26,924 bases of DNA from an uncultured Roseovarius sp. (GCA_934501475.1 CAKSUL010000027.1:1-26924); one strand, 5' to 3'. Positions 1 to 7,880 are shown, counted from the first letter of the stretch. Notes: a model not told the origin generated them from the letters alone. Program-made: numbers and translations.

Positions 1-486
1 ACCGGCCAGCGGATCAGCGACGTGGTGCGGCTGGGGCCGAATGACGAGGACGAGGGTGGGTTCAGCCTGCGCCAGAAGAAAACAGGCGCGCAACCGTGGT
101 GCCCGATCTTCCCCGAGCTGGAGGCGGAAATGGCGACATGGGAGCGCCGCCCCGGCCCCTACCTTCTGCAAGAGAGCGGCAAGAGCGCGGGAAAGCCGTT
201 CAGCACGAATCAGATGTGGAAGGCGTTTGACCGAGAGCGCAAGAAGCACCCGATCTTAGAAGGTGCAGTGCCGCACGGGCTGCGGGCCAATGCCGTGATC
301 CGCCTGCGGGTTGCCGGATACTCTGCCGAGAAGATCAGCGACATGGTGGGAATGTCCGTGGAGATGGTGGAGCACTACAGCCGCCACGCCAACCGCAAGG
401 CCAGCGGGCAGGCGGTGTTGAGGGAATTTCAGGAACGCAAAGAAGGCCAAATTGTAAAGCGTTTGAAAAATGGAAAGCAAAAATAA
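1..486 (+). CDS. Tyrosine recombinase / phage-type integrase, C-terminal part (5' end outside window)
   Basis: Partial gene entering from the left edge; the frame is open from base 1 and ends at TAA 484-486. The visible 161 residues hold the catalytic core of a tyrosine recombinase: an Arg in TGQRISDVV at the very start (box I Arg), a Lys in LRQKKTGA (beta-hairpin Lys), the HGLRANAV segment (H-x-x-R of box II), and HYSRHANR, whose Tyr is the expected nucleophile. The enzyme would catalyse site-specific integration or excision of a mobile element. It converges on the ssrA gene whose 3' end lies about 40 bp downstream, and tmRNA genes are well-known integrase targets, so it probably belongs to an island inserted there. 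Its last 20 codons are noticeably AT-rich compared with the rest of the window. Family call is confident; the element type and substrate site are inference. Confidence 0.85.
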   Translation, partial: TGQRISDVVRLGPNDEDEGGFSLRQKKTGAQPWCPIFPELEAEMATWERRPGPYLLQESGKSAGKPFSTNQMWKAFDRERKKHPILEGAVPHGLRANAVIRLRVAGYSAEKISDMVGMSVEMVEHYSRHANRKASGQAVLREFQERKEGQIVKRLKNGKQK

Positions 487-522
487 TGCAAAAACAGGTG
501 CTTAGATATATGGGAATAGAGT

Positions 523-833
523 GCAGGCTTCTGTTGCCAGGTGCCTGCGAACCCCGCCTTACGCTGCTAGGCGCAAGGGCTTAAGTTTCGATTCCTCGAA
601 CTGCTTACGCAGCCAGAGCAACCGGAGCACGATTGTCATTTGCAATTGTACTTTTCGGGCCGATACGGTGGCACCCCGCCGAGACAAAGCAATCCCCTTT
701 AGACGTTCGTCGATCCTGTTTCGACCCCGATCCGCCCCCAAATGAAGGGTTGTTGGTGGAGTCGCCGGGTACCGCCCCCGGGTCCGATCCGCTTATTACG
801 AGCGCGTTTATGTCCATAGTCCCCTAGGGGACA
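523..833 (-). ncRNA. ssrA: Transfer-messenger RNA (tmRNA), circularly permuted two-piece alphaproteobacterial form
   Basis: Rescues stalled ribosomes by trans-translation. On the minus strand the tag frame reads ANDNRAPVALAA followed by TAA (stop at 605-607; resume codon GCA at about 641-643), a typical alphaproteobacterial degradation tag ending in ALAA. Order along the transcript is permuted. First comes the acceptor piece (about 833-750), with a 5-bp T-stem CCGGG/CCCGG and 3' end CGACTCCACCA. A short excised spacer follows (ACAACCCTTCATTT), then the coding piece starting near 738 with GGGGGCGGATCGGGGTCGA, the usual tmRNA 5' end. G3 of the coding piece faces U of the acceptor strand, the G-U pair recognised by alanyl-tRNA synthetase. 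After the tag there are two hairpins, CCTTGCGC/GCGTAAGG and GCAGGC/GCCTGC (543-548 with 523-528). Exact ends are estimates; identity is very secure from tag plus acceptor. Confidence 0.92.
819..832. repeat. 14-bp perfect palindrome at the start of ssrA
   Basis: GTCCCCTAGGGGAC is a perfect palindrome at the predicted 5' end of the tmRNA precursor. It may form a 5' hairpin of the precursor or serve as a protein-binding site next to the promoter; nothing in the sequence decides between them. Confidence 0.5.
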
Positions 834-838
834 CTGCC

Positions 839-867
839 AATATAGGGCGTGGGGATGGCGTTGAAAA
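839..867 (-). promoter_or_regulatory. Probable sigma-70 promoter of ssrA
   Basis: Reading the minus strand, TTTTCA (862-867) is followed after 17 bp by TATATT (839-844), placing transcription start near 832, just at the estimated start of the acceptor piece. The spacing is ideal and the -10 is good; the -35 is a moderate match to TTGACA. Confidence 0.55.
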
Positions 868-885
868 GGGGTCAGGTGAGAAATG

Positions 886-925
886 GCAAAACCCCCGATC
901 GGCGCCGGGCCAAACGGGGGTTTGC
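886..925 (-). terminator. Rho-independent terminator downstream of the acidic-protein gene
   Basis: Inverted repeat GCAAA(A)CCCCCG / CGGGGGTTTGC with a GC-rich interior, ending in TTTTGCC on the minus strand. It lies 30 bp after the stop of the 957-3140 gene and before the ssrA promoter, so it separates the two transcription units. The symmetrical A/T flanks make it potentially bidirectional. Confidence 0.7.
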
Positions 926-956
926 GGTGGCAGATAGATGCGCGCGCCGACCGGGG

Positions 957-3140
957 TCAGCCCGCTTTGCGGAAATCGGTGACCGCGGTGACGGTAAAGC
1001 GACCGCCCTTGAGTTTCAGCAACTTGCCCTGACGCAATAGCTGCCCGAACGAGCGCAGACCGTCCTCGCGCGAAAAGCCGTTTTCGTCGATCTCTTTCAG
1101 CTTCTGCATCAGCATCGGGCGCGAGAATTGCTGATGTCCTTCCACATCGGCCATATAGGCGGCGGCGGCCTCCAGCAATTCGGGCAGGCCATTGGCGCCC
1201 ACCTCTTCGGCAAAGGTGGTAAAGCTGTCCGTGCCATTGTCATCGCGGGTGACGGCGGCGGCGTCGGGGCGCGCCGGGGCCTCGGCCATCAGATCGGCGC
1301 GCGAAATGCGGCGCGGACGCACCGGGGTCTGGGGCGCATCGATCCGCTGCTCCGCCACCAGTTTCAGCGGCGCGGGACGCGCTACGGTGCTGGGGCGCTC
1401 GGCGCGGGGGGCGTCGCCCAGCACATGCGGGCGGCGCGGGCGCACGGCACTTTCCAGATCAAGGCGATAGGGCTGGTCATCCACATTGCTGTGGATGTCG
1501 CCACCGGCGTGTTTTTCGGCCTTGGTGGCGGCCACGGCGGCGCGCAGATGCTGGATCGCGTTGCGCCGCTCATTCGAGGCGGGTTCGTCCAGGGCATTGT
1601 CGGTCTGCTCGAAGATGCGCGCGGCGTCCGAATCTGCACCTTGCAGATCTGCGCGCCCGCTGCGTTTTTCAGGGGCGGTTTCGGCCTGAACAGCGGCAAC
1701 GATTTCATCGGCCGCAATGTCCATATCGGGCGCGCCGGCCATGGGGGCGTCCGGTTCCACCGGGGTGCGCGTTTTCAACTCGGCCTCGACCTCGGCCAGT
1801 TCGCGCTGCAATTCCGCCTCGTCCTCGGGCGAGAGGTCGGCGTCGTCATCTGAATCATCGTCGGTGTCGGCGCTGTCGTCTGACAATTCTTCCAACGTGC
1901 CGGCGAAGATGGCGGCCTCGAATTCGGTGCGCTTGACCTTGACCAAGCGGGCGCTGAGCGGGTCGGGCTGTGCGGGTGCGGGTGCGGTTTCGGCAACGCT
2001 GTCTTCGGGCGCGTCCTGTGCAACTGCGGTGTCATCGGCAGCCGTCACCTTGTCCGGCATGTCGCCGCTGTCGGGGCCAAGCGCATCCGCCAGCAACTGC
2101 GCCAGCGTGTCCTGCGCAAGCGGTGCATCGTCCTCGTCGTCCTCGTCCGCGTCGTCCTCGGCTTCCGGGTGCTCATCCTCATCGGTGAGGGTCAAGGGCA
2201 TGGGGGCCTCATCCTCCTCGAGGATATCGTCGTAATCGTCGTCGAGAAGGTCTTCGTATTCATCGGCCTCGGCGCTGACTTCGACCTCATCGGTGCTGGC
2301 CACGTCGTCCTGCACAAAGGCCAGCAGCGCGTCGTCATCCATCTCGGCCTCGGCCGGGGCCGAGATCGGGGCAGGCATGTCATGGATCGTCGCGCCCCGG
2401 ATCGGGGCAGCCGGCATGTCCTCTGCGGCCGGTTCGGACAGATCCTGTTCGGGCTCGGGATAGGCCTGTTCGGCGGCGTCGTCCTCGGCGAGGGCGGCGT
2501 TCAGATCGGTGGCGGTGCGGGCCAGGAAATCCTGCGCATGCTCATCTTCGGTATAGAAGGCGTCGCCGTAGCTGGGCTGGTCCTGCGCGGCGACGGCGCG
2601 GATGCGGCGCAGCTTGGCGGCGACGCTTTCGCTGTCGCTCATCCGGGGGGCGGCAGGGGCGGCGGGTGCCTTGATGTCGAACCGATCATCGCTGCCGTAG
2701 CTGTCGGACCAGTCGTCGCTTTCCTCCCAATCCATGGCCGGGGCCGGTTGCTCGGCCTCGGCCGCGGTGCGAGCAGGTGCCGCAGCAGGGCTGGCCGGGG
2801 CGCTGTCAGGGATTGTCGCGGCGGCGGCAGGCAGCGCGTCCGGGGCGGTCCTTTGGGGGCTGGCGTGTGTGTCGGCGGCGTCGTCACGGGCGGCGCGCAG
2901 ATGGATGCGGCCATCAGCGTCATGCGCCTCGACCCGGCGCGAGATTTCACGTTGTGCGATCCGCGCCAGCATGTCGGCGTCCGGGGTGGGCGGTTCGGCC
3001 CCGAAATAGCGGTCATCGGCGGCCAGATCGCGGAAATACTCGGCAATTGCCTTCATCGTGTCGAAAGAATCATCGAAACCTTCGAGGGTGCACGAGAAAG
3101 TGCCGTAGGAGACCGTGAGAATCTTGCTTGTATTTACCAT
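957..3140 (-). CDS. Long acidic, low-complexity protein of unknown function conserved in Rhodobacterales
   Basis: 727 residues from ATG at 3140 (MVNTSKILTV). An in-frame TTG start at 3167 exists, but the ATG has a purine-rich GCGAG upstream and fits the remembered conserved N-terminus. The first roughly 75 residues (SYGTFSCTLEGFDDSF...YFRDLAADDRYFGA) look like a compact domain. The middle is extremely rich in Ala, Pro, Asp and Glu with runs such as DEDDEDDAPL, and is probably disordered. The last roughly 90 residues (from SFTTFAEEVGA) look folded again, ending in a basic GRFTVTAVTDFRKAG. No membrane segment, signal peptide or enzymatic motif is visible. Homologues are, as I recall, labelled inconsistently (lipoprotein, CheA-like), and nothing here supports either label. 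Divergent from thiN; followed by a strong terminator, so monocistronic. Confidence 0.8.
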   Translation of the reverse strand: MVNTSKILTVSYGTFSCTLEGFDDSFDTMKAIAEYFRDLAADDRYFGAEPPTPDADMLARIAQREISRRVEAHDADGRIHLRAARDDAADTHASPQRTAPDALPAAAATIPDSAPASPAAAPARTAAEAEQPAPAMDWEESDDWSDSYGSDDRFDIKAPAAPAAPRMSDSESVAAKLRRIRAVAAQDQPSYGDAFYTEDEHAQDFLARTATDLNAALAEDDAAEQAYPEPEQDLSEPAAEDMPAAPIRGATIHDMPAPISAPAEAEMDDDALLAFVQDDVASTDEVEVSAEADEYEDLLDDDYDDILEEDEAPMPLTLTDEDEHPEAEDDADEDDEDDAPLAQDTLAQLLADALGPDSGDMPDKVTAADDTAVAQDAPEDSVAETAPAPAQPDPLSARLVKVKRTEFEAAIFAGTLEELSDDSADTDDDSDDDADLSPEDEAELQRELAEVEAELKTRTPVEPDAPMAGAPDMDIAADEIVAAVQAETAPEKRSGRADLQGADSDAARIFEQTDNALDEPASNERRNAIQHLRAAVAATKAEKHAGGDIHSNVDDQPYRLDLESAVRPRRPHVLGDAPRAERPSTVARPAPLKLVAEQRIDAPQTPVRPRRISRADLMAEAPARPDAAAVTRDDNGTDSFTTFAEEVGANGLPELLEAAAAYMADVEGHQQFSRPMLMQKLKEIDENGFSREDGLRSFGQLLRQGKLLKLKGGRFTVTAVTDFRKAG

Positions 3141-3264
3141 TTCAAACTCGCTTTGCGTTACCTGCAAAGACAGGGGTTACCATAGAAGAGGCGTCGAAAG
3201 GGGCCCGAATCTGCGGTGTTAACTGTATCATTTCATGGCTAGAATGTGATTTGTTTCTTTTTTA

Positions 3265-3277
3265 CCTGATAATCAGG
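3265..3277. promoter_or_regulatory. 13-bp perfect palindrome overlapping the thiN ribosome binding site
   Basis: CCTGATAATCAGG, two 6-bp arms around a central A. Its right arm runs into the G-rich Shine-Dalgarno of thiN (AGGGGGG, 3275-3281). It could be an operator or an RNA hairpin that hides the ribosome binding site. No thiamine-pyrophosphate riboswitch signature is seen nearby. Confidence 0.4.
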
Positions 3278-3287
3278 GGGGATTTTG

Positions 3288-3962
3288 ATGATTGTGCGCG
3301 TAAAGGAACCAATAACGCTGGTGGGTGGTGCAGAGTTTGCCGATACCACGTTCGAGCGCGCGCGCGCGCTGGCCCCGCTGCTGGTGGCGGCGGATAGCGG
3401 TGCGGACCGGGTGCTGTCCCTTGGCGACATGCCCGAGGCGGTGATCGGCGATTTCGACTCGATCAGCGCGGATACGCGCGCCCGCATCCCCGCCGCCGCG
3501 CAGCATGTGATCGCCGAGCAGGAAAGCCATGATTTCGATAAATGCCTGCGCAATATCGATTCTCCCCTGATCATCGGTGTCGGGTTCTCGGGGGCGCGGC
3601 TGGATCATCAGCTGGCGGCGTGCAACACGCTGGTGCGTCATCCGGGGCGGCGCTGCGTGCTGGTGGGCGAGGATGATCTGGTGTTCCTGGTGCCCCCGAT
3701 CCTGCGCCTGCCGCTGCCCGAGGGCTGTCTGGTGTCGCTGTTTCCGATGGGCGCGGTCGAGGGGGTGTCGGACGGGCTGCACTGGCCGATCGGCGGGATC
3801 AATTTCGCGCCCGACCGGCAGGTGGGCACATCCAACCGCGCGCTTGGGCGGATCATGGTGTCGGTGACGGCGCCCAAGATGCTGATGATGCTGCCGCCGC
3901 AACATCTGGATATTGTCGCCACCGCCCTGCTGGAGAGCCGCGTGAGCTGGCCCGACGCCTGA
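3288..3962 (+). CDS. thiN: Thiamine diphosphokinase
   Basis: Transfers pyrophosphate from ATP to thiamine to give the cofactor thiamine diphosphate; cytoplasmic. 224 residues, the usual bacterial ThiN length. Family motifs in order: AADSGAD (residues 34-40), IGDFDSIS (53-60), QESHDFDKCL (78-87), GFSGARLDHQL (99-109) and GTSNRALG near 180-187, which together form the nucleotide and Mg sites. ATG at 3288 is chosen over the in-frame TTG one codon earlier because AGGGGGG ends 6 bp upstream of it. Divergent from the acidic-protein gene with about 147 bp between the starts, and convergent with sdaA. It stands alone rather than in a thi biosynthesis operon, consistent with salvage of external thiamine. 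Confidence 0.93.
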   Translation: MIVRVKEPITLVGGAEFADTTFERARALAPLLVAADSGADRVLSLGDMPEAVIGDFDSISADTRARIPAAAQHVIAEQESHDFDKCLRNIDSPLIIGVGFSGARLDHQLAACNTLVRHPGRRCVLVGEDDLVFLVPPILRLPLPEGCLVSLFPMGAVEGVSDGLHWPIGGINFAPDRQVGTSNRALGRIMVSVTAPKMLMMLPPQHLDIVATALLESRVSWPDA

Positions 3963-3994
3963 GGCCAGCCGTCCGGGATCCGATGCCTGATCGC

Positions 3995-5368
3995 TCAGCA
4001 GTTGGGCACGTTGACCGCCAGCCCGCCCAGTGAGGTCTCCTTGTATTTCTCGCTCATGTCGAGACCGGTCTGGCGCATGGTTTCGATACAGGCATCCAGC
4101 GGCACCAGATGGGTGCCGTCGCCGCGCATCGCCAGCGAGGCCGCCGATACCGCCTTGATCGCACCCAGGCCGTTGCGTTCGATGCACGGCACCTGAACCA
4201 GCCCCCTGACCGGATCGCAGGTCATGCCCAGATGATGCTCGAGCGCGATTTCGGCGGCGTTTTCAATCTGTTCGGGCGTGCCGCCCAGAACGGCGGCAAA
4301 GCCGGCGGCGGCCATCGCGGCGGCGCTGCCCACTTCGGCCTGGCACCCCGCCTCGGCCCCCGAGATCGAGGCGTTGAACTTCACCAGCCCACCGATCGCG
4401 GCGGCGGTCAGCAGAAAATCCTCGACCTTCTCGACACGCGCGCCGGGGACATGATCCAGCCAATAGCGGATCACCGCAGGCACCACACCGGCGGCACCGT
4501 TGGTGGGGGCGGTGACGACCTGACCGCCGGCGGCGTTCTCTTCGTTGACGGCCATGGCGTAGGCGCTCATCCAGTCGTTGATCTTGTGCGGCGCGCTGAG
4601 ATTGGTGCCGCGCTCGGCGAGCAGCGCATCATGGATGCCCTTGGCGCGGCGTTTCACCTTGAGCCCGCCGGGCAGGGTGCCGTCGGTGGCCAAGCCGCGC
4701 TCGATGCAGTCGTTCATCACCTGCCAGATCCGCGCCGTGCCCGACCTGAGGCTTTCGGCGCAGCCGCGCGAGATCTCGTTGGCCTTCTTCATCTGCGCGA
4801 TGGTCTTGCCCGAGGTTTCGCACATCTTCAGCATCTCGGCGGCGGTCTTGAACGGGTAGGGGACCGGCGGGCCCTCATCGGTATTGCGCCCGGCGGCGAG
4901 TTCATCGGCCGTCATCACGAAACCGCCACCGATGGAGTAATAGGTTTCCGACAGGATCACATCGCCCTGCGCATCGGTCGCCATCAGGATCATGCCATTG
5001 GCATGGCCCGGCAGGCTGGGGCCGAAATCGAAGATCAGATCGTCCCTGGGATTGAATTTCAGCACCGGCAGCCCGTCCGGGCAGACAGTATGCGTGTCGC
5101 GGATCGCGGCATAGGCGGCGTCGGCCTTTTCGTGGTCATAGGTTTCGGGCACGAAGCCGGCAAGGCCCAGGATGGTGGCGCGGTCGGTCGCGTGCCCCAC
5201 GCCGGTAAAGGCGAGCGAGCCATGCAGCGAGCCGCGCACCCCGGCGCATCCAAACGGGGCGGCGCGCATCTTGTCCAGAAACCGGGCCGCGGCCACCATC
5301 GGCCCCATCGTATGCGACGAGGACGGGCCGATACCGACCTTGAACATGTCAAAGACCGAAAGAAACAT
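3995..5368 (-). CDS. sdaA: L-serine ammonia-lyase (single-chain, [4Fe-4S])
   Basis: Deaminates L-serine to pyruvate and ammonia. 457 residues, full length for the fused alpha/beta form. N-terminal [20 protein letters not shown] (residues 4-23) is the family signature. Cluster cysteines are in [13 protein letters not shown] (Cys342), GMTCDPVRG (Cys384) and VQVPCIERN (Cys395). The protein ends in AVNVPNC, and the C-terminal Cys457 matches the tail cysteine that ligates the free iron in the Legionella enzyme. [12 protein letters not shown] (288-299) is the conserved substrate-side loop. ATG at 5368 has AGGGAAAGG upstream. Convergent with thiN (32 bp between stops) and apparently monocistronic. 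Confidence 0.96.
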   Translation of the reverse strand: MFLSVFDMFKVGIGPSSSHTMGPMVAAARFLDKMRAAPFGCAGVRGSLHGSLAFTGVGHATDRATILGLAGFVPETYDHEKADAAYAAIRDTHTVCPDGLPVLKFNPRDDLIFDFGPSLPGHANGMILMATDAQGDVILSETYYSIGGGFVMTADELAAGRNTDEGPPVPYPFKTAAEMLKMCETSGKTIAQMKKANEISRGCAESLRSGTARIWQVMNDCIERGLATDGTLPGGLKVKRRAKGIHDALLAERGTNLSAPHKINDWMSAYAMAVNEENAAGGQVVTAPTNGAAGVVPAVIRYWLDHVPGARVEKVEDFLLTAAAIGGLVKFNASISGAEAGCQAEVGSAAAMAAAGFAAVLGGTPEQIENAAEIALEHHLGMTCDPVRGLVQVPCIERNGLGAIKAVSAASLAMRGDGTHLVPLDACIETMRQTGLDMSEKYKETSLGGLAVNVPNC

Positions 5369-5651
5369 GAATGTGGCCTTTCCCTGGGGTTGCCTGTCGG
5401 GGCGGTTGTGATCTGGGGCCGTTGTGACAGGTTGCGCGCCCTCATGTTATACTGAATGCGACATGTCCGGCCAGTCCTGCGCTTGGGCGGGGTCCATGGG
5501 CGGGCGCCATGGGCGGGGTCTTGCCAAGGGGCGGTGCGATCGGGGCGGTGCAAAGGGAAGGGGCTTTGCCCCTCGCGGTGAAAATTCGCTGAATTTTCAC
5601 CGCTCACCCCAGGATATTTCAGGCAAGAAGAAGCGGAGGGGCAGGGCGAAA
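5369..5651. repeat. 283-bp intergenic region with a perfect hairpin and REP-like element
   Basis: No gene seen. At 5575-5603 is a perfect inverted repeat, GCGGTGAAAATTC / GAATTTTCACCGC around a 3-nt loop. It is preceded by a smaller hairpin CAAAG...CTTTG (5550-5567) and followed by CCCCAGGATATTTCAGGC and AAGAAGAAGC. This combination resembles repetitive intergenic elements that I recall after genes in Rhodobacterales. It has no T-run, so it is not a standard terminator, though it lies 48 bp past the codA stop on that strand. The part nearer sdaA (about 5440-5465) contains TATAAC on the minus strand, a possible weak -10 for sdaA. Confidence 0.55.
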
Positions 5652-6932
5652 TCAGGCTTGCGTGTCGCGATGGCGGCGGCGCACGGTTTGGGCGCGTCCG
5701 GGCAGCGAGAGCGTGGCATCCATGCGCGGCGTGCGCGCGATGACGCGTCCCCTGGCGATCACATGCAGGCGCGCCGGGCGCAGGCGCAGCGCCTCGATCG
5801 GGGTGGCGGCGTCCAGCACCACCAGTGAGGCCCTGGCGCCCACATGCAGGCCGTAATCCTCAAGCCCCATGATCGCGGCGTTCTGGGTGGTGACCATGTC
5901 GAAACAGCGGTTCATCTCATCGGGGCTGCTCATCTGGGCGACATGCATGCCCATGAAGGCGACATCGAGCATGTCGGCGGTACCAAGCGAATACCACGGG
6001 TCGAGCACGCAATCCTGCCCCCAGCCGACGGTGATGCCATGGGCCTGCATTTCGCGCACGCGGGTCAGGCCGCGGCGTTTGGGGAAGGTGTCATGGCGCC
6101 CTTGCAGCATGATGTTGATCAGCGGGTTGGGGATGACCGAAATCCGGGCCTCGGCGATCAGGGGCAGCAGTTTTGACACGTAATAGTTGTCCATCGAGTG
6201 CATCGAGGTGAGGTGTGATCCGGTGACGCGCCCCTCAAGGCCGAGGCGGGTCGTCTCATGGGCCAGTGTTTCGATATGGCGGCTGAGGGGGTCATCGCTT
6301 TCGTCGCAATGCAGATCGACGCGCAGGCCGCGTTCGGCGGCGATTTCGCACAGGTCGCGCACCGAGGCGGCACCGTCCTGCATGCTGCGTTCGAAATGCG
6401 GGATGCCGCCGACCACATCGACGCCCATATCCAGCGCGCGCAGCGTGTTGTTGCGCGCGGTCGGATCGCGGTAAAGCCCATCCTGCGGGAAGGCGACCAG
6501 TTGCAGGTCGATATAGTCGCTGACCGCATCGCGCACATGCAGCATCGCCTCGACGCCCTTGAGCGTGTCATCGCAGGTATCGACATGGCTGCGGATCGCC
6601 AGCAGGCCCATGGAGGCCGCCCAATCGCAATAGGTCAGGGCGCGTTCGATCATCTCGTCCTGCGTCATCACCTGTTTCAGCTCGCCCCAGAGGCCGATCC
6701 CCTCAAGCAATGTCCCCGAGGCGTTGATGCGCGGCGTGCCGTAGGATTGGGTCGCGTCCATGTGAAAATGCGGGTCCACGAAGGGCGGCGCGACCAGATC
6801 GCCGCGCGCGTCGATGATGGTGCCGGCCTCGGCGTCCAGCGGCTCGATGGCGACGATGCGGTCCTTCTTGATCCCGATATCGGTGACGCGGCCATCGGGC
6901 AGCGTGCCGCCCTTTACAATCAGATCGAACAT
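5652..6932 (-). CDS. codA: Cytosine deaminase family amidohydrolase, predicted 5-methylcytosine deaminase
   Basis: Zinc or iron amidohydrolase removing the exocyclic amine of a pyrimidine base. 426 residues, matching E. coli CodA length and order of motifs: DPHFHMD (metal ligands His55, His57), LQLVAFPQDG (143-152), HCDESDD (ligand His208, catalytic Glu211), GSHLTSMHS (238-246), LQGRHDTFPKRRGLTRV (276-292) and GWGQDCVLDPWYSLGTADM (303-321) with metal ligand Asp307. The residue after that Asp is Cys308, where E. coli CodA has Asp314. CodA homologues lacking that Asp, including one from Rhodobacter sphaeroides, were shown to deaminate 5-methylcytosine. Start ATG at 6932 overlaps the permease stop (TGATG), so translation is coupled; the longer frame to 7148 would overlap the permease. 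Last gene of the BMP transporter operon. Class certain, exact base inferred. Confidence 0.88.
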   Translation of the reverse strand: MFDLIVKGGTLPDGRVTDIGIKKDRIVAIEPLDAEAGTIIDARGDLVAPPFVDPHFHMDATQSYGTPRINASGTLLEGIGLWGELKQVMTQDEMIERALTYCDWAASMGLLAIRSHVDTCDDTLKGVEAMLHVRDAVSDYIDLQLVAFPQDGLYRDPTARNNTLRALDMGVDVVGGIPHFERSMQDGAASVRDLCEIAAERGLRVDLHCDESDDPLSRHIETLAHETTRLGLEGRVTGSHLTSMHSMDNYYVSKLLPLIAEARISVIPNPLINIMLQGRHDTFPKRRGLTRVREMQAHGITVGWGQDCVLDPWYSLGTADMLDVAFMGMHVAQMSSPDEMNRCFDMVTTQNAAIMGLEDYGLHVGARASLVVLDAATPIEALRLRPARLHVIARGRVIARTPRMDATLSLPGRAQTVRRRHRDTQA

Positions 6933-7876
6933 CAGCGTTCCCCCTTGTTGAACGGCACCATCAGCGCCGCGGGCACCGAGGCGCGGCGCGACATGGCGAT
7001 AAGCGCCAGAATGGACAGGATATAGGGCATCATCAGGAACACCTGATAGGGGATATCGGCCCCGAGCGGCGTTTGCTGGATGCGGGTCTGCAAGGCGTCG
7101 AATGCCGCGAACAGGATCGCGCCGAGCAGCGCCTTGCCGGGGCGCCATGCGCCGAACACGACCAGCGCGATGCAGATCCAGCCGCGCCCGTTCACCATCT
7201 CGAAGAAGAAGGAATCAAAGGCCGACATGGTCAGGAACGCCCCGCCAACCGCCATCAGCCCGCTGCCGGTGATCACCGCGCCCATGCGGATGGCCGTGAC
7301 GGACAGGCCCTGTGCCGCCACCGCCGCCGGGTTTTCCCCCGCCGCGCGCAGCGCCAGCCCCAGTGGCGTGCGATAGAGGATCAGCGCCACCAGCGCGACC
7401 AGAACAAAGGCGAAATAGGTCAGCGGCGTCTGCGAGAACAGCGCCGGGCCGACCAGCGGCAGATCCGACAGATACGGGATTGCGTAGGGTTGAAATGCCT
7501 CGATCTTGGGCGGGCTCGTGACCTCGGGCAGGGCCAGGCGATAGGCGTAATAGGTCAGCGACGTCGCCAGCAGCGTGACGCCCAGACCCACCACATGCTG
7601 CGAGAGGCCAAAGGGCACGGTCAGCGCGCTGTGGATCAGTCCGAACGCCATGCCCACGCAGAACGCCACCGCGACCCCGCTCCACAGATCGAGGCCCGAA
7701 TAGACCGCCATCCAGCCGGAAAAGGCCCCCGCGACCATGATCCCCTCGATCCCGAGGTTCAGCACCCCGGCGCGTTCGCAGATCAATTCGCCCAATGTGG
7801 CAAAGATCAACGGCGAGGCGATGCGGATCGCGGCGGTCCAGAAACTGGCCGAAAGCAGGATATCGAACAGGTCCAT
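6932..7876 (-). CDS. ABC transporter permease, nucleoside/purine BMP type (second subunit)
   Basis: 314-residue multi-pass inner-membrane protein. Features typical of the YufQ/NupQ-like second permease: MDLFDILLSASFWTAAIRIASP at the N-terminus, LGELICERAGVLNLGIEGIMV (31-51), PFGLSQHVVGLGVTLLATSL (88-107), and AAGENPAAVAAQGLSV near 197-212, the loop that contacts the ATPase. About eight hydrophobic segments can be counted. ATG at 7876 follows the stop of the first permease (7881-7883) by 4 bp, with GAGGGAATAG as ribosome binding site; its stop overlaps the codA start. Pairs with the permease upstream to form the channel for a nucleobase or nucleoside. Confidence 0.9.
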   Translation of the reverse strand: MDLFDILLSASFWTAAIRIASPLIFATLGELICERAGVLNLGIEGIMVAGAFSGWMAVYSGLDLWSGVAVAFCVGMAFGLIHSALTVPFGLSQHVVGLGVTLLATSLTYYAYRLALPEVTSPPKIEAFQPYAIPYLSDLPLVGPALFSQTPLTYFAFVLVALVALILYRTPLGLALRAAGENPAAVAAQGLSVTAIRMGAVITGSGLMAVGGAFLTMSAFDSFFFEMVNGRGWICIALVVFGAWRPGKALLGAILFAAFDALQTRIQQTPLGADIPYQVFLMMPYILSILALIAMSRRASVPAALMVPFNKGER

Positions 7877-7880
7877 GGCG

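Noticed and set aside
605..817. 70-codon minus-strand protein ending ANDNRAPVALAA
   Set aside because: It is the tmRNA tag frame read through structural RNA, not a protein gene.
2169..3185. 338-codon plus-strand frame opposite the acidic-protein gene
   Set aside because: Gly/Val/Ile-rich complement of the Asp/Ala/Glu-coding strand; no ribosome binding site or family motif.
3168..3287. Thiamine-pyrophosphate riboswitch before thiN
   Set aside because: No CTGAGA-type thi box or matching helices found in the 120 bp upstream.
4109..5455. 448-codon plus-strand frame opposite sdaA
   Set aside because: Low-complexity GGG/HRR composition and complete overlap with a certain serine dehydratase gene.
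6933..7148. N-terminal extension of the deaminase frame
   Set aside because: Lies inside the permease gene; MFDLIVKGGT at 6932 matches the start of the amidohydrolase family.
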